From SKHV01 sp963678565 (lineage in GTDB: Bacteria; Bacteroidota; Bacteroidia; Bacteroidales; Prolixibacteraceae), in contig OY782875.1 of assembly GCA_963678565.1 (NCBI GenBank), positions 310,001-374,000 of the forward strand: a stretch of DNA of 64,000 nt, written 5' to 3'. Positions 45,471-55,213 of the stretch are shown one piece after another. The notes beneath the pieces were generated by a model. The model made no database searches. It was not told the origin of the DNA and was given only the letters and a program-made list of their open reading frames with translations. The number at the start of each line of letters is the position of its first letter. Within the stretch, counting starts at the first letter, position 1. The translations under genes were made by a program, and so were the position numbers.

Positions 45471-45782
45471 TTATGCTATCGTGCTTACAACTGAATTGCT
45501 TTCTCCTAAACCATTGTCAGCAAAAGCGTCTGCATCTGAATCGTTGATCCATGCACCATCGCTTGTTACAAAGCGGTATTCAAAGCTTTCTCCGGCTGGT
45601 AAAGATACGATGGCAGTGAAATCACCCGATTTTAATGCTTTCATTCCAATTGCATCTTCTTCCCACGAAGTGAAGCTTCCTACTAGTTTTGCATCTTTTG
45701 CTCCGTTGGCATCCTCTTTAGATAAACGGAAGGTAACCTTACATACAGGTTTCGATTTTAAAAATTGTTTTTTTAAGCTCAT
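45471..45782 (-). CDS. small CBM48/isoamylase early-set domain protein
   Basis: A 103-residue protein consisting of one E-set domain as found at the N-terminus of glycogen-branching enzymes and in AMPK beta: KVTFRLSKEDANGAKDAKLVGSFTSWEE, then MKALKSGDFTAIVSLPAGESFEYRFV, then DGAWINDSDADAFADNGLG. Such stand-alone domains may bind alpha-glucans. The ATG at 45782 (MSLKKQFLKSKP) is preferred over one 15 codons upstream, since the domain starts soon after it. There is no signal peptide, so it should be cytoplasmic. No glycogen genes are adjacent. Confidence 0.82.
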   Translation of the reverse strand: MSLKKQFLKSKPVCKVTFRLSKEDANGAKDAKLVGSFTSWEEDAIGMKALKSGDFTAIVSLPAGESFEYRFVTSDGAWINDSDADAFADNGLGESNSVVSTIA

Positions 45783-46109
45783 AACAAATCCTTTTCTTTT
45801 ATATTCAATATTCAGTTCTTGGATCAAATGTATATGATTATATGTTATATAACACCAAGTTTAATTCAACGAAAATAATTTCTTAAAATAAAATTTACTT
45901 AGAACCAGTGATTTACATGTTTTGGGATGCGGTTTCATCTTCTTGAGTTAATTACTACCATCTACATTCAATATCGTATTGAATTGATAGCTTGTTGAAG
46001 CAATTCGTTCATTATAAAAGATCCGAACCATTGAATTATAAATTTTAAAGTAAGGAATGAAAATTAATTTTAACTTTATTGATCACTAACATGCGCAATG
46101 CTAACCGTT
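45783..46109. other. divergent intergenic region with an inverted repeat
   Basis: About 327 bp without a gene between the CBM48-like gene (minus) and the metallopeptidase-like gene (plus). It contains a perfect 8-bp dyad with a 3-nt spacer, attcaata-tcg-tattgaat (45966-45984), which could be an operator, and a taacttta near 46072 that resembles a TAnnTTTG -7 element with one mismatch. Otherwise AT-rich with nothing recognised. Confidence 0.4.
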
Positions 46110-48941
46110 ATGAATACAAAAAAGACTATTGCTTTTCTTTTACTTATGGTATTTTCCATCATTTCATTTTCCCAATTGCATGATGGAGGAGAACCCTTCA
46201 ATAGAAATTGGCAAGAAATTAATACCAATGATTTTAGAATTATTTATGACGAAGGAATGGACAGCATTGCTCAAAATATGAGTCGTTTATTTCATTATAT
46301 GCACGATCATAATGATCGAAGCATTGGTCCAATCAAAAGAAAATTGAATGTGGTACTTCATAATCATACTTCTGTTGTTAACTCAGCAATGGTATTTGGC
46401 CCTTACCATTGTGAGCAGTTTGTAAGTACTTCCCCTCAAAATACGATGCTTTGGGGGCCCGATGACTGGAATGTGGCAACACCTATCCATGAATATCGTC
46501 ACGCATTACAGTATAGTAATTCAGTTTATGGATATGGAAAATTGTTTAATATACTTTTTGGAGATGGACATTATTTATTTAGAGGAGCTTTGGTTCCGGG
46601 TTGGTTTACCGAGGGAGATGCAGTAGTACAGGAAACTGCACTTACCAACGGGGGGCGTGGAAGAATTCCTATTTTTTCAGAAGCTCAAAGAGCCCAATTA
46701 TTTAGCAATATTAAATACAGTTATGCTAAAGCTAAAAACGGAAGCTTTAAAGATGAATCGAATAGTATTTATGAACTAGGATTCCAAATGGCTAATTATG
46801 CCCGCAACCAATACGGGAATGATGCTTGGAGGCCTGCTCTTGAACGTAGCTATCAACTAAAACGATTGATCTATCCGTTATCATCTAATTTTAAAAAGTT
46901 ATATGGGATAAATACTAAAACTTTGTATAAAGAGGCATACAAAGACTTAAAAATGCGTTATCAGCATTTACTTGATAGTGTTGGGTACATCGAGAATGAA
47001 AATTTGTTTCCAGCTACAGTCCAAAAATATCCAACTTTCTTTAATCAACCATTATTTAATAGTGAAGGAAAACTATTTGCATTAAGAAGTTCCTATGACA
47101 AAAACGCACAAATTGTTGAGATTAATAATGGCAAAGCAACCACTGTTTGTGTTGTTGGAAAAATACAAGATAGCAATTACTTTGACGAATATGATGGTAA
47201 GTTTATCTGGAGCGAACAAGTTTCTTCAATTCGACGTGGATATGTAAATTATATGCAAGTGGTTGAATACGATGCAAAGACAAAAAAGCGTCGTTATATC
47301 ACTTCAGAAACAAATGCACAGTCGCCATCTTTTTCTGCAAAAGGAGATAAAATTGTTTTTGTAGAGGCAGATAGCAAGCTTAAAAATTATTTAGTAATTA
47401 TTGATGCAAATAGCGGCCTTGAACTAGATCGAATTGAAACCTCATTTTTACCAACATTCCCTAAGTTTTACAAGAACGATAATTCGATTATTTATTCAGC
47501 TTCCAAAAATGGAAGAGCATTTATTGGTAGTTACGATCTTACTAGCAGTAAGTTTCAGAAACTAACTATTCCAACTTTCTATGCTATCGGAAAACCAATT
47601 GTAAATGTTGGAAAAGTGTATTTTACAGCAACCTTTAGTGGCATCAACAATGTATATGTTTACGAAATTGAAAGTGGAGAAATACACCAGATAACCTCTG
47701 CTAAAATTGGACTAAAAGAGCCTGTTGTTTCACCATCGGGCAATGCTTTAGTAGTAAGCGAACGTGTTTTTAGCAAAGGAACTAATCTTACAAAAGTTGA
47801 TTTGACCAAAGGATATTTTAAGGAAAATATTCAACTTACTCCTAATCGAGATCAAGTGCAGGACTCTGTGGTTTATGCGCTTAGAGAAATCAATAAGGAA
47901 GGTGGCTCCATTGTTGATAAACTTCCCGATACTGTTTATCCAAGCTCGAAATATCAAAAAGGAAAGCATTTGATTCATCCATACTTTTGGAGTTTACTTT
48001 ATGATAATGACCAGCTTGGAGGAGCGATTTCATTTAATAATGTTTTGTCGACTATTTTTATTAATGGAATCTATTCGTATGATTTTAATAAAGAAACCGG
48101 AATCATTAAAGGATTTGTTGAATATTATGGATTTTATCCTGTTTTAAGAGGAGAATGGAACCAAGTACAAAATAAAAATTTTATAATAGATACCCCTAGT
48201 GGAGAGCGTAAACTGCTTTACTGGAATGAAAAGGTCTTTTTAGGAAAGGCAACTTTACCCTTTGATTTATCTCGTCATCAATTTTCTCGACATATCGATT
48301 TATCAGCAAGTTATTCATTTTCAAATATTAATTTTAGCGAAGAAATGGCGAGCGAAGACTATAATATACATGCATTAAAATTTCAATTAAATGCAAGTAA
48401 TTCAAGACTTTTTGCAAGATCTAAGTTAAGCTCAAAGTATTCTCAAAGATTATCTGTGATTTATAATCAATCATTATCAGATCAATCGAATCAGTTATTT
48501 ATTGGTTCAACTCTTAAATTCCCTGGTTTTACGCCAACCAATAGTTTTGGGTTGTCTGGCTTTTATGAATCAAGGGAAATTGGAGATTTGAATTATATAT
48601 TTAACGATAATTTCTCCAATAGTCGTGGCTATTTCGATGCACGTCAATTTGATAGCCAGTATAAACTAAGCTTAAATTATGGTCATCCTGTATGGTATCC
48701 CGATTTCGGGATTCATGGACTTGTTTATATGAAAAGGTTAAGAGCCAATTACTTTTTCGATTACACTAGGGTGTTCTACAACGAAATGAATAAGAGTTTT
48801 TCTTCCGCCGGAATTGAAGTGAAACTTGATTGTAAGTTTTATGACAAGCATACATTCGTTTTAGGTGGTAGCGTGAATTATTTAATCGATCCACTCGTGG
48901 ATGGTAAGTATTTCGAGTTCAATTGGACTTTTTATTATTAA
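46110..48941 (+). CDS. exported gluzincin-like metallopeptidase / beta-propeller / barrel protein
   Basis: A 943-residue exported protein (signal peptide LLLMVFSIISFSQ). An N-terminal zincin-like domain has HEYRH at 127-131, which fits HExxH, and a third-ligand candidate Glu168 in GWFTEGDA; the segment between them resembles peptidase MA-like domains. Residues about 310-600 form TolB/WD40-like blades (FSAKGDKIVFVEADSK, PKFYKNDNSIIYSASKNGR, VVSPSGNALVVSE). The last 280 residues have alternating-polarity strands and end in EFNWTFYY, which looks like an outer-membrane barrel. If so it is a surface-anchored protease-like protein. Start ATG 46110 is chosen over 46098. Activity is inferred from motif only. 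Confidence 0.75.
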   Translation: MNTKKTIAFLLLMVFSIISFSQLHDGGEPFNRNWQEINTNDFRIIYDEGMDSIAQNMSRLFHYMHDHNDRSIGPIKRKLNVVLHNHTSVVNSAMVFGPYHCEQFVSTSPQNTMLWGPDDWNVATPIHEYRHALQYSNSVYGYGKLFNILFGDGHYLFRGALVPGWFTEGDAVVQETALTNGGRGRIPIFSEAQRAQLFSNIKYSYAKAKNGSFKDESNSIYELGFQMANYARNQYGNDAWRPALERSYQLKRLIYPLSSNFKKLYGINTKTLYKEAYKDLKMRYQHLLDSVGYIENENLFPATVQKYPTFFNQPLFNSEGKLFALRSSYDKNAQIVEINNGKATTVCVVGKIQDSNYFDEYDGKFIWSEQVSSIRRGYVNYMQVVEYDAKTKKRRYITSETNAQSPSFSAKGDKIVFVEADSKLKNYLVIIDANSGLELDRIETSFLPTFPKFYKNDNSIIYSASKNGRAFIGSYDLTSSKFQKLTIPTFYAIGKPIVNVGKVYFTATFSGINNVYVYEIESGEIHQITSAKIGLKEPVVSPSGNALVVSERVFSKGTNLTKVDLTKGYFKENIQLTPNRDQVQDSVVYALREINKEGGSIVDKLPDTVYPSSKYQKGKHLIHPYFWSLLYDNDQLGGAISFNNVLSTIFINGIYSYDFNKETGIIKGFVEYYGFYPVLRGEWNQVQNKNFIIDTPSGERKLLYWNEKVFLGKATLPFDLSRHQFSRHIDLSASYSFSNINFSEEMASEDYNIHALKFQLNASNSRLFARSKLSSKYSQRLSVIYNQSLSDQSNQLFIGSTLKFPGFTPTNSFGLSGFYESREIGDLNYIFNDNFSNSRGYFDARQFDSQYKLSLNYGHPVWYPDFGIHGLVYMKRLRANYFFDYTRVFYNEMNKSFSSAGIEVKLDCKFYDKHTFVLGGSVNYLIDPLVDGKYFEFNWTFYY

Positions 48942-48951
48942 ATCTATTACG

Positions 48952-51378
48952 ATGAAAAATATCAGAAACTACCTTTTTGCTTTTTTCATACTGTTGCTGA
49001 TCAATTCATGCAGCAATGATCCTTCTGATAAGTTTCAAACCCTTTTTAATTACGATTGGAAATTTTATCAGGGAGAAATTGAAGGAGCTGAAAAAGTAAT
49101 TTTCGATGATTCTAATTGGCGAAACCTAAATCTACCGCACGATTTTAGCATAGAACAAAAATTTGATCCGACCAATCCAAGCGGCAAAGGTGGTGGTTTT
49201 TCAAGTAACGGAATTGGCTGGTATCGAAAGCAATTTGTTACCAAAAATTCGATGAGAAAAAAGAAGGTACAAATTCAGTTCGACGGAATTTATCGCAACA
49301 GCAAAGTGTGGATCAATGGCCATTTTTTAGGTTTCTGGCCATATGGTTATACCACTTTTCAATATGATTTAACTCCCTATTTGAATCCGGTTGGGAAGGA
49401 AAATCTAATTGCCGTAAAAGTCGATACCAAAGATCAACCCAATTCTCGTTGGTATTCTGGCGCAGGAATTTACCGAAATACTTGGCTCAAAATATCAGGG
49501 AAACTACATTTTGATAAATGGGGAGTGGAGGCAAATACTATCTCAATTGTGGAAAATCGCGCTCGAATTGCGGTGAAAGCAAAAGTAATAAATGAAGAAT
49601 CTAAAGACTTATCGGGAATTCTAGTTTTAAGACTTGTTGACAATATGAACAATACTGTTCGAAAGGAACGTCAGTACTTTTTGATCCAAGCCAACGATAC
49701 TTCTAACTTAAGTCAGGAATTATACATCCCGAAAGCTGAATTATGGTCGATCGAAAATCCATATTTGTACCAACTCAAGGCCGAATTGCATCTGAATGGG
49801 AAAATTACCGACCTCTATCAAACCAATTATGGAATACGAAATTTTGTGTTTTCGCCCAACGAGGGGTTCTATTTAAACGGTGAAATCGTAAAAATTAAAG
49901 GTACCAACAATCATCATGCAGGTGGTCCGCTAGGAGCTGCTTGTTTTGATTACACCTACGAACGACAACTAAAATTACTAAAAGAAGCAGGTTGTAATGC
50001 TCTACGAATGAGTCACAACCCACCTTCACCAGCCATGTTGGATGCTGCTGATAAACTTGGCTTTATTGTTTTCAACGAAGTGTTTGATGAATGGAAACGC
50101 GGGAAGTTAAAAGCTGGTTATGCTCCATATTTCGACGAATGGCATGCAAAAGACATCGAAAATTGGGTGAAACGCGACCGTAATCATCCTTCGGTATTTG
50201 CCTGGAGTATTGGTAATGAAGTGGCGGAGCAGGGTGATCGTAAAAATGGTCGAAAAATTGCTCAAATGCTGAAAGATGAAGTTCGTAAGCACGATGCAAC
50301 TCGTCCGGTTACTGCTGGTAACAATAAAGTGAATGGTATTAATGCAACCGGAATTGGTGAAGTGCTGGATATTGTTGGTTACAATTATCAGGAATCGATG
50401 TATGAAGCCGATCATGAAAAATATCCTAATCGAGTGATTTATGGTTCTGAAACAACCGTATATCCTTATCAGCCCGGAGATTGCAGTCAGATGCATACTT
50501 ATGAAGAGTGGGTTAATGCACAAACGGCCGATTTTGTAATGGGCGAGTTTTTATGGACTGGTTTCGATTATTTAGGAGAATCGGGGTTAAGTGCTGTTGG
50601 TACAGGTTGCGAGCCTTGGAATGAATGGCCTGAGTGGCCTTGGATTGGTTCGGCCTCTGGTTTTTACGATATCTGTGGTTTTAAAAAGCCCGCTTTTTAT
50701 CATCGAAAAGCCCTTTGGACAGAAAAGCCAATGGTTTATATGGCTGTTGAAACTGATTCTTCAGCGAAGAATATAAAAGAGGTTTCGTATTGGGGCTGGC
50801 CAGCAGTTGAACCACATTGGAACCATCAAAAAGAAGGCGATTTGCTTTCAGTTCATGTGTATACCAATGTTGAAAATGTTGAATTAAAGTTGAACGGTCG
50901 ATCATTAGGGGAGCAACATTGGAAACTCGAAAATGAAGCATTTTTAGTTTGGGAAGTACCTTATGAAAAAGGAACGCTAGAAGCGATTGCAACTTTGCCC
51001 AATGGCAAAACTGTGAGCCATACTTTGAAAACTGCCGGTAAACCAGCTCAATTGGTTTTAAAAGTCGATCGCGAAAGCCTTCAATCCAATGCTCAAGATC
51101 TTGTTTATGTGCAAGCATTTATTCAAGATGAAAACGGAATTCTGTTACCTTTTGCAAGCAATCAAATTGAGTTTGAAGTAACTGGTCCCGGAAAAATTAA
51201 TGCAGTAGGAAATGGAAACCTAAAAGAATATTTGCCATTTAAATCGAATAAAACAAAAGCCTACAAAGGCAAATGTTTAGCAATTGTACAGTCAACAACA
51301 AACGAAGGCGAAATTTTAGTCCAAGCAAAAATGGGAACAATTAGTTCTAACAAGCTTACCATCTCCTCAAAGAAATGA
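48952..51378 (+). CDS. glycoside hydrolase family 2 beta-galactosidase-like lipoprotein
   Basis: An 808-residue GH2 enzyme. The ATG at 48952 (MKNIRNYLFAFFILLLINSCSN) starts a lipoprotein signal with Cys20; an upstream in-frame ATG at 48901 lies inside the previous gene. Domains in order: sugar-binding jelly-roll (FDGIYRNSKVWINGHFLGFWPYGY in parts), Ig-like domain, TIM barrel with KGTNNHHAGGPLGA, acid/base Glu423 in SIGNEVAEQGD and nucleophile Glu500 in YGSETTVYP, then C-terminal DUF4982-like and Ig-like domains. Beta-galactosidase activity is most likely, but GH2 also includes glucuronidases and mannosidases. It starts 10 nt after the metallopeptidase-like gene and ends directly against the convergent symporter gene. 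Confidence 0.92.
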   Translation: MKNIRNYLFAFFILLLINSCSNDPSDKFQTLFNYDWKFYQGEIEGAEKVIFDDSNWRNLNLPHDFSIEQKFDPTNPSGKGGGFSSNGIGWYRKQFVTKNSMRKKKVQIQFDGIYRNSKVWINGHFLGFWPYGYTTFQYDLTPYLNPVGKENLIAVKVDTKDQPNSRWYSGAGIYRNTWLKISGKLHFDKWGVEANTISIVENRARIAVKAKVINEESKDLSGILVLRLVDNMNNTVRKERQYFLIQANDTSNLSQELYIPKAELWSIENPYLYQLKAELHLNGKITDLYQTNYGIRNFVFSPNEGFYLNGEIVKIKGTNNHHAGGPLGAACFDYTYERQLKLLKEAGCNALRMSHNPPSPAMLDAADKLGFIVFNEVFDEWKRGKLKAGYAPYFDEWHAKDIENWVKRDRNHPSVFAWSIGNEVAEQGDRKNGRKIAQMLKDEVRKHDATRPVTAGNNKVNGINATGIGEVLDIVGYNYQESMYEADHEKYPNRVIYGSETTVYPYQPGDCSQMHTYEEWVNAQTADFVMGEFLWTGFDYLGESGLSAVGTGCEPWNEWPEWPWIGSASGFYDICGFKKPAFYHRKALWTEKPMVYMAVETDSSAKNIKEVSYWGWPAVEPHWNHQKEGDLLSVHVYTNVENVELKLNGRSLGEQHWKLENEAFLVWEVPYEKGTLEAIATLPNGKTVSHTLKTAGKPAQLVLKVDRESLQSNAQDLVYVQAFIQDENGILLPFASNQIEFEVTGPGKINAVGNGNLKEYLPFKSNKTKAYKGKCLAIVQSTTNEGEILVQAKMGTISSNKLTISSKK

Positions 51379-52791
51379 TTAAACAGTTTTCTTTTTAAGG
51401 GCTAAGTGAGCAACCCAGTAAGTGAGTAAAGACAATGAAATTCCATAGATATTTTCGTCCAAATTTAATGGGAGCTCAATATTTAAAAGAATTAGGGTAA
51501 GCGTTACAACTCCACCAACAACCATCGAGAGTAAAGCGGCTGTTGCATTCGGTTTTCTTACAAACAGTGCAACCAAAACCGGAATAAAAATACCCGACAC
51601 CATAAACGAATAGGAGTAAAGCATTAAATCGAGCACATTGGTCATTTTTAAGGCCATTAGCAAAGCCAGAATACCAATAACCAAAGTGGTAATTTGCGAG
51701 TATCGTAAACTTTTCTTTGAATCGTGTTTCTTGAAAATATCGGTAACTACATTTCCCGATGCTGCCATCAAACAGCTGTCGGCAGTTGACATAATTGCTG
51801 AAAAATAGGCCGATAAAACAATTCCTAATACGCCAATTGGCAATACTGTTCGTAGTAAAATTGGAAGTCCCATTTCGGCATCCATCGTAGCGAGTGTATG
51901 AGCTCCCAGCATTCCGTTTTCAAGTGCTACGTGCGAAAACATACCGAGGATAACTCCAACAAAAGCCATCAACGGGTACTCAAATAATCCGGCAATGAAC
52001 CATCCTTTTTGAGCTGTTTTTTTGTCTTTGGCTGCATAAATTCGCTGGTACAAGGTCATTCCAATAAACCAAATTGGAATGATCGTAAACATCCAATTTA
52101 CAATTTGATGCCACGAAACTGCTGTTAAATCTAAAAACGAAGGATTTAAGGTCGCTTCAATTGCTTCGAGTCCACCAATTTTAATATACACGTAGGGCAG
52201 AGCAACAAAAAGTAACCCGGCCATTAGTACAATCCATTGGATGGTATCGGTATAAATAACAGCTTTTAATCCACCCATAACGGTGTAGCCTACAGCAACA
52301 ACTCCCATGATTAGTAGCGCTTGATTGAGGTTTAGTTCTGGAAAAGTGGAGGATGCTAATTTTGCGCCTGCAAGTATTTGTGAACTTGTAAAACCAATGT
52401 AGCCAATAGCCGAAATTATTCCAGCCATTAGCGCTACACGTTTATCAAATATAAAATCTAAAAATTGTGGAAACGAAAGAAATCCTTTTCGTCGGGCTAA
52501 GTCTGAAACTTTTGGAATTAGAATGACGGCGCTCAACCAAGCGCCAAGCAATCCGGTAAATAGTAACCAGCTACCAGCTAATCCCATCGTAAAACCAAGC
52601 CCGCCGAGCCCAATAGAAAAGCCGCCACCAACATCGGTGGCAGCCACTGAAAGTCCAATATGTAAGCTATTTAATTTTCTTCCGCCAACGAAGTAATCGT
52701 CAGTAGAGTTGTTTTTTTTCATGAAGTAAAAACCAACTCCAAGCATTGCAAGAAGGTAGAGGAAAAAGATAATAATATCGATCCAGCTCAT
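51379..52791 (-). CDS. sodium:solute symporter (SSS family)
   Basis: A 470-residue membrane transporter of the SSS family (PutP/SGLT/OpuE-like) that uses the sodium gradient for uptake. The N-terminal signature DYFVGGRKLNSLHIGLSVAATDVGGG and later GVLGIVLSAYFSAIMSTADSCLMAASGN are typical. It lies 21 nt after the four-Cys mini-protein gene and on the same strand as ablA/ablB, so it is probably the last gene of that operon. In that context uptake of a compatible solute (betaine, proline or similar) is plausible, but specificity cannot be read from the sequence. Confidence 0.92.
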   Translation of the reverse strand: MSWIDIIIFFLYLLAMLGVGFYFMKKNNSTDDYFVGGRKLNSLHIGLSVAATDVGGGFSIGLGGLGFTMGLAGSWLLFTGLLGAWLSAVILIPKVSDLARRKGFLSFPQFLDFIFDKRVALMAGIISAIGYIGFTSSQILAGAKLASSTFPELNLNQALLIMGVVAVGYTVMGGLKAVIYTDTIQWIVLMAGLLFVALPYVYIKIGGLEAIEATLNPSFLDLTAVSWHQIVNWMFTIIPIWFIGMTLYQRIYAAKDKKTAQKGWFIAGLFEYPLMAFVGVILGMFSHVALENGMLGAHTLATMDAEMGLPILLRTVLPIGVLGIVLSAYFSAIMSTADSCLMAASGNVVTDIFKKHDSKKSLRYSQITTLVIGILALLMALKMTNVLDLMLYSYSFMVSGIFIPVLVALFVRKPNATAALLSMVVGGVVTLTLILLNIELPLNLDENIYGISLSLLTYWVAHLALKKKTV

Positions 52792-52812
52792 ACAATTCTA
52801 TTTTTCTTTAAT

Positions 52813-53001
52813 TTATGAGTTTGATGATTCTGATTCGCTGTATTTCACATAGTGTTCGCAATTTTTCCAGCCTCGTTCACCTCGTTCGCAAAACACATTT
52901 CGATACAAATATTTGGGCATACTATCTACTCGGATTTCGCCTTTATATACAGGACATTCTGAAGCAAATCGACATCTTTTTCCTAACTTTCTTTCTGGCA
53001 T
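52813..53001 (-). CDS. small four-cysteine protein in the abl operon
   Basis: A 62-residue protein with cysteines at 10, 16, 38 and 48 (C-x5-C-x21-C-x9-C), containing RCRFASECPVYKG and VFCERGERGWKNCEHY. This layout is seen in small bacterial proteins with a C-F-x3-CP ... YC ... C pattern that probably bind a metal or Fe-S cluster. It is between ablB (5 nt upstream) and the symporter gene (21 nt downstream). No function is known; redox or regulatory assistance to the operon is speculation. An overlapping frame on the other strand is rejected because the operon context supports this strand. Confidence 0.65.
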   Translation of the reverse strand: MPERKLGKRCRFASECPVYKGEIRVDSMPKYLYRNVFCERGERGWKNCEHYVKYSESESSNS

Positions 53002-53006
53002 AAAAA

Positions 53007-53846
53007 CTAAAGGTGTTTGTAATAAATGTTCATACTCTCAATTTGACCGGCGATATTGGTATTTCTGCGCAAAGTACCAGTATACGTATAGTCATAGCGA
53101 ATAAAAGTTTTATTCATTGGGATAGAGTTCAATCTTGCAATTGTGTACAAAGTGGTAATGTCTTGCGACTTCATTGCAGCTTCCAACTTATTTAGGATTA
53201 GCTTTGATAAGCTTTTTCCCTTATGATCGGGATGTACTGCAAAATCAGTCATTTCGGCATTTTGACCTTTGAAATCAATTTCGGCCGATGCAATTGCGAC
53301 AATGGTACCAAGCTTTTCAACCCCATAATACTGTACATTTTCTTTCATTGTTTTTAAAATGTATCCCGGGTTATGAATTGGGAAAGGATAGCTTTCAAAA
53401 ACGATACGGTACAAATCGGTCATTTGATCAACATCGTTGCTGTCGAGCTTTCTAAGCGTGTATTCACTTGCATGCGCATTCGCTTTTTTCACCTCTGACT
53501 TTGATTCTTCAAGTACATCTCTTAACTCATGTAATTGCTCTCTCTCGATGTCCAAGAAACGACCTTGGGTGATGAACTTTGATAGAAAAAAGGCATCTTC
53601 TTTGCTATTGTAAAATTTAGGAATGAAAGCCTCTGTTAAATAGCCTTCGGCAAAAAATATTGGAGCTTCCGATTTTGGAACCTTGCAAATTATCTTTGTA
53701 TAACCATTCTTTTTGGCAAGTGTTTCAACTAATTCAATAATATTTTCTCTATCGTCTTTGTGTAATTTCATTAGATAGATTCTATTATTCAGCATTCCGT
53801 GGTGAATAGCAGAACCATGTCCTATTGTTTCAAATGTATCACGCAT
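53007..53846 (-). CDS. ablB: beta-lysine N-acetyltransferase AblB
   Basis: A 279-residue GNAT-type enzyme that acetylates beta-lysine at the epsilon amine to N-epsilon-acetyl-beta-lysine, an osmolyte. The C-terminal half carries the GNAT core: YTLRKLDSNDVDQMTDLYRIVFESYPFPI, AEMTDFAVHPDHKGKSLSKLILNKLE (acetyl-CoA loop) and TLYTIARLNSIPMNKTFIRYDYTYTGTLRRNTNI read in parts, as in the AblB family. The N-terminal half (GHGSAIHHGMLNNRIYLMKL, KIICKVPKSEAPIFFAEGY) is also AblB-typical. It overlaps ablA by 8 nt, so the two are translationally coupled. Confidence 0.92.
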   Translation of the reverse strand: MRDTFETIGHGSAIHHGMLNNRIYLMKLHKDDRENIIELVETLAKKNGYTKIICKVPKSEAPIFFAEGYLTEAFIPKFYNSKEDAFFLSKFITQGRFLDIEREQLHELRDVLEESKSEVKKANAHASEYTLRKLDSNDVDQMTDLYRIVFESYPFPIHNPGYILKTMKENVQYYGVEKLGTIVAIASAEIDFKGQNAEMTDFAVHPDHKGKSLSKLILNKLEAAMKSQDITTLYTIARLNSIPMNKTFIRYDYTYTGTLRRNTNIAGQIESMNIYYKHL

Positions 53847-55155
53847 TTTCTTCTCTTCTTTTTAAACGTTCGTTATCTTCTGGGATTAGGGAAATAGTAT
53901 CAGAACTGTCGGCTAGTAAACTCTCAATTCCAATAGCTTGTTGTTGTTCGTCGATTTCGGAAAGGTTAAGGTCGAGATCGCAATTGTCGCAATCGCGGTC
54001 ACACATTTTTGGTTCGTATTTGTCTGGTTCTTTGTAGGTGGTAATAACTCCTTCGTAGTTTCTGAGTACCACTTTGTTGGTCGACCACGAAATAATATAG
54101 TTGGGCATTACCGGAATTTTTCCACCTCCACCCGGAGCATCTATTACATAGGTTGGTCGTGCAAAACCGCTGGTGTGGCCAATTAAGCTTTCCATAATTT
54201 CAATACCTTTTCCAATTGGAGTTCTGAAGTGCGATAAACCTTCAGATAAATCACATTGATACAAGTAATAAGGTCGAACTCTGTTTTGAACCAATTTGTG
54301 TAACAGTGATTTCATGATTCGTGGACAATCGTTGATATCGGCAAGTAATACTGACTGATTTCCCAATGGGAATCCGTTGTCGGCCAATTTCGCAAGTGCT
54401 TCTTTCGCCGAGCTTGAAATTTCGTTGGGATGGTTAAAATGAGTATTGATCCAAACCGGATGATATTTCTTTAAAATTGAAATTAAATTATCATTAATTC
54501 GATAAGGAAGAACCACTGGCATTCTAGTTCCTATACGAACTAATTCAACGTGTGGGATTTTGGTAATTTCTGAAAGTAACCAATCGATTTTATCATCGGG
54601 CAACATAAATGGGTCTCCACCCGATAAAAGTACATCTCTCACCTGAGGGGTATTTTTAATGTACTCAATTCCTTTCATTAATTGTTTTTTGGAAGGTACA
54701 AAATCGATATCACCAACTTTTCTTTTACGAGTGCAATGGCGACAATACATTGAGCATACATTACTTACATGAAATAATACTCGATCGGGATAGCGATGTG
54801 TTATTCCTTCAACGGGGCTGTCGGTATCTTCAGAAAGAGGGTCGGAAAGTTCAGATTTTAAAGTAGTTAATTCTTCAATTCCTCCAAAGGCTTGCTTGAA
54901 TACGGGATCGTTTTGATAATTCTTCTTATCGATGAGCGATAAGTAATAAGGTGTGATGGATAGCGGAAATTTTGAAAATGTTTCTTCTAAATTTTTTCTT
55001 TCGTTTCCTGTAAATTTTATTCCTGTGAGTTTTTCAAATTTGTCGATCGAATTGATTGAGTGTCTTAGTTGCCACTTCCAATCTTTCCAATTTGACTTTT
55101 TAACTTCACTTCCAATTTTACTAGCAATTTCTTTTTGAGTTTTGTCATAAATCAT
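53839..55155 (-). CDS. ablA: lysine 2,3-aminomutase AblA (KamA)
   Basis: A 438-residue radical SAM/PLP enzyme that converts L-lysine to L-beta-lysine. The Fe-S motif is CSMYCRHC (Cys134, Cys138, Cys141), SAM-binding LLSGGDPFML follows, and the PLP lysine lies in IDAPGGGGKIPVMPNY. A Cys-rich C-terminal motif MCDRDCDNCDLD is present, as in many aminomutases. The partner AblB is next, overlapping by 8 nt, which points to osmolyte synthesis rather than lysine fermentation (no kamDE genes are seen). Confidence 0.95.
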   Translation of the reverse strand: MIYDKTQKEIASKIGSEVKKSNWKDWKWQLRHSINSIDKFEKLTGIKFTGNERKNLEETFSKFPLSITPYYLSLIDKKNYQNDPVFKQAFGGIEELTTLKSELSDPLSEDTDSPVEGITHRYPDRVLFHVSNVCSMYCRHCTRKRKVGDIDFVPSKKQLMKGIEYIKNTPQVRDVLLSGGDPFMLPDDKIDWLLSEITKIPHVELVRIGTRMPVVLPYRINDNLISILKKYHPVWINTHFNHPNEISSSAKEALAKLADNGFPLGNQSVLLADINDCPRIMKSLLHKLVQNRVRPYYLYQCDLSEGLSHFRTPIGKGIEIMESLIGHTSGFARPTYVIDAPGGGGKIPVMPNYIISWSTNKVVLRNYEGVITTYKEPDKYEPKMCDRDCDNCDLDLNLSEIDEQQQAIGIESLLADSSDTISLIPEDNERLKRREENA

Positions 55156-55213
55156 ATGTTTCCCTAAATAGTTTCTATGCGAACAAAATTACAAAAAGAA
55201 ATAAGATTGCTAA

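Noticed and set aside
52815..53104. two plus-strand frames opposite the four-Cys gene
   Set aside because: The minus-strand frame fits the operon spacing and has a Cys pattern; the plus frames lie against ablB and have no family features.
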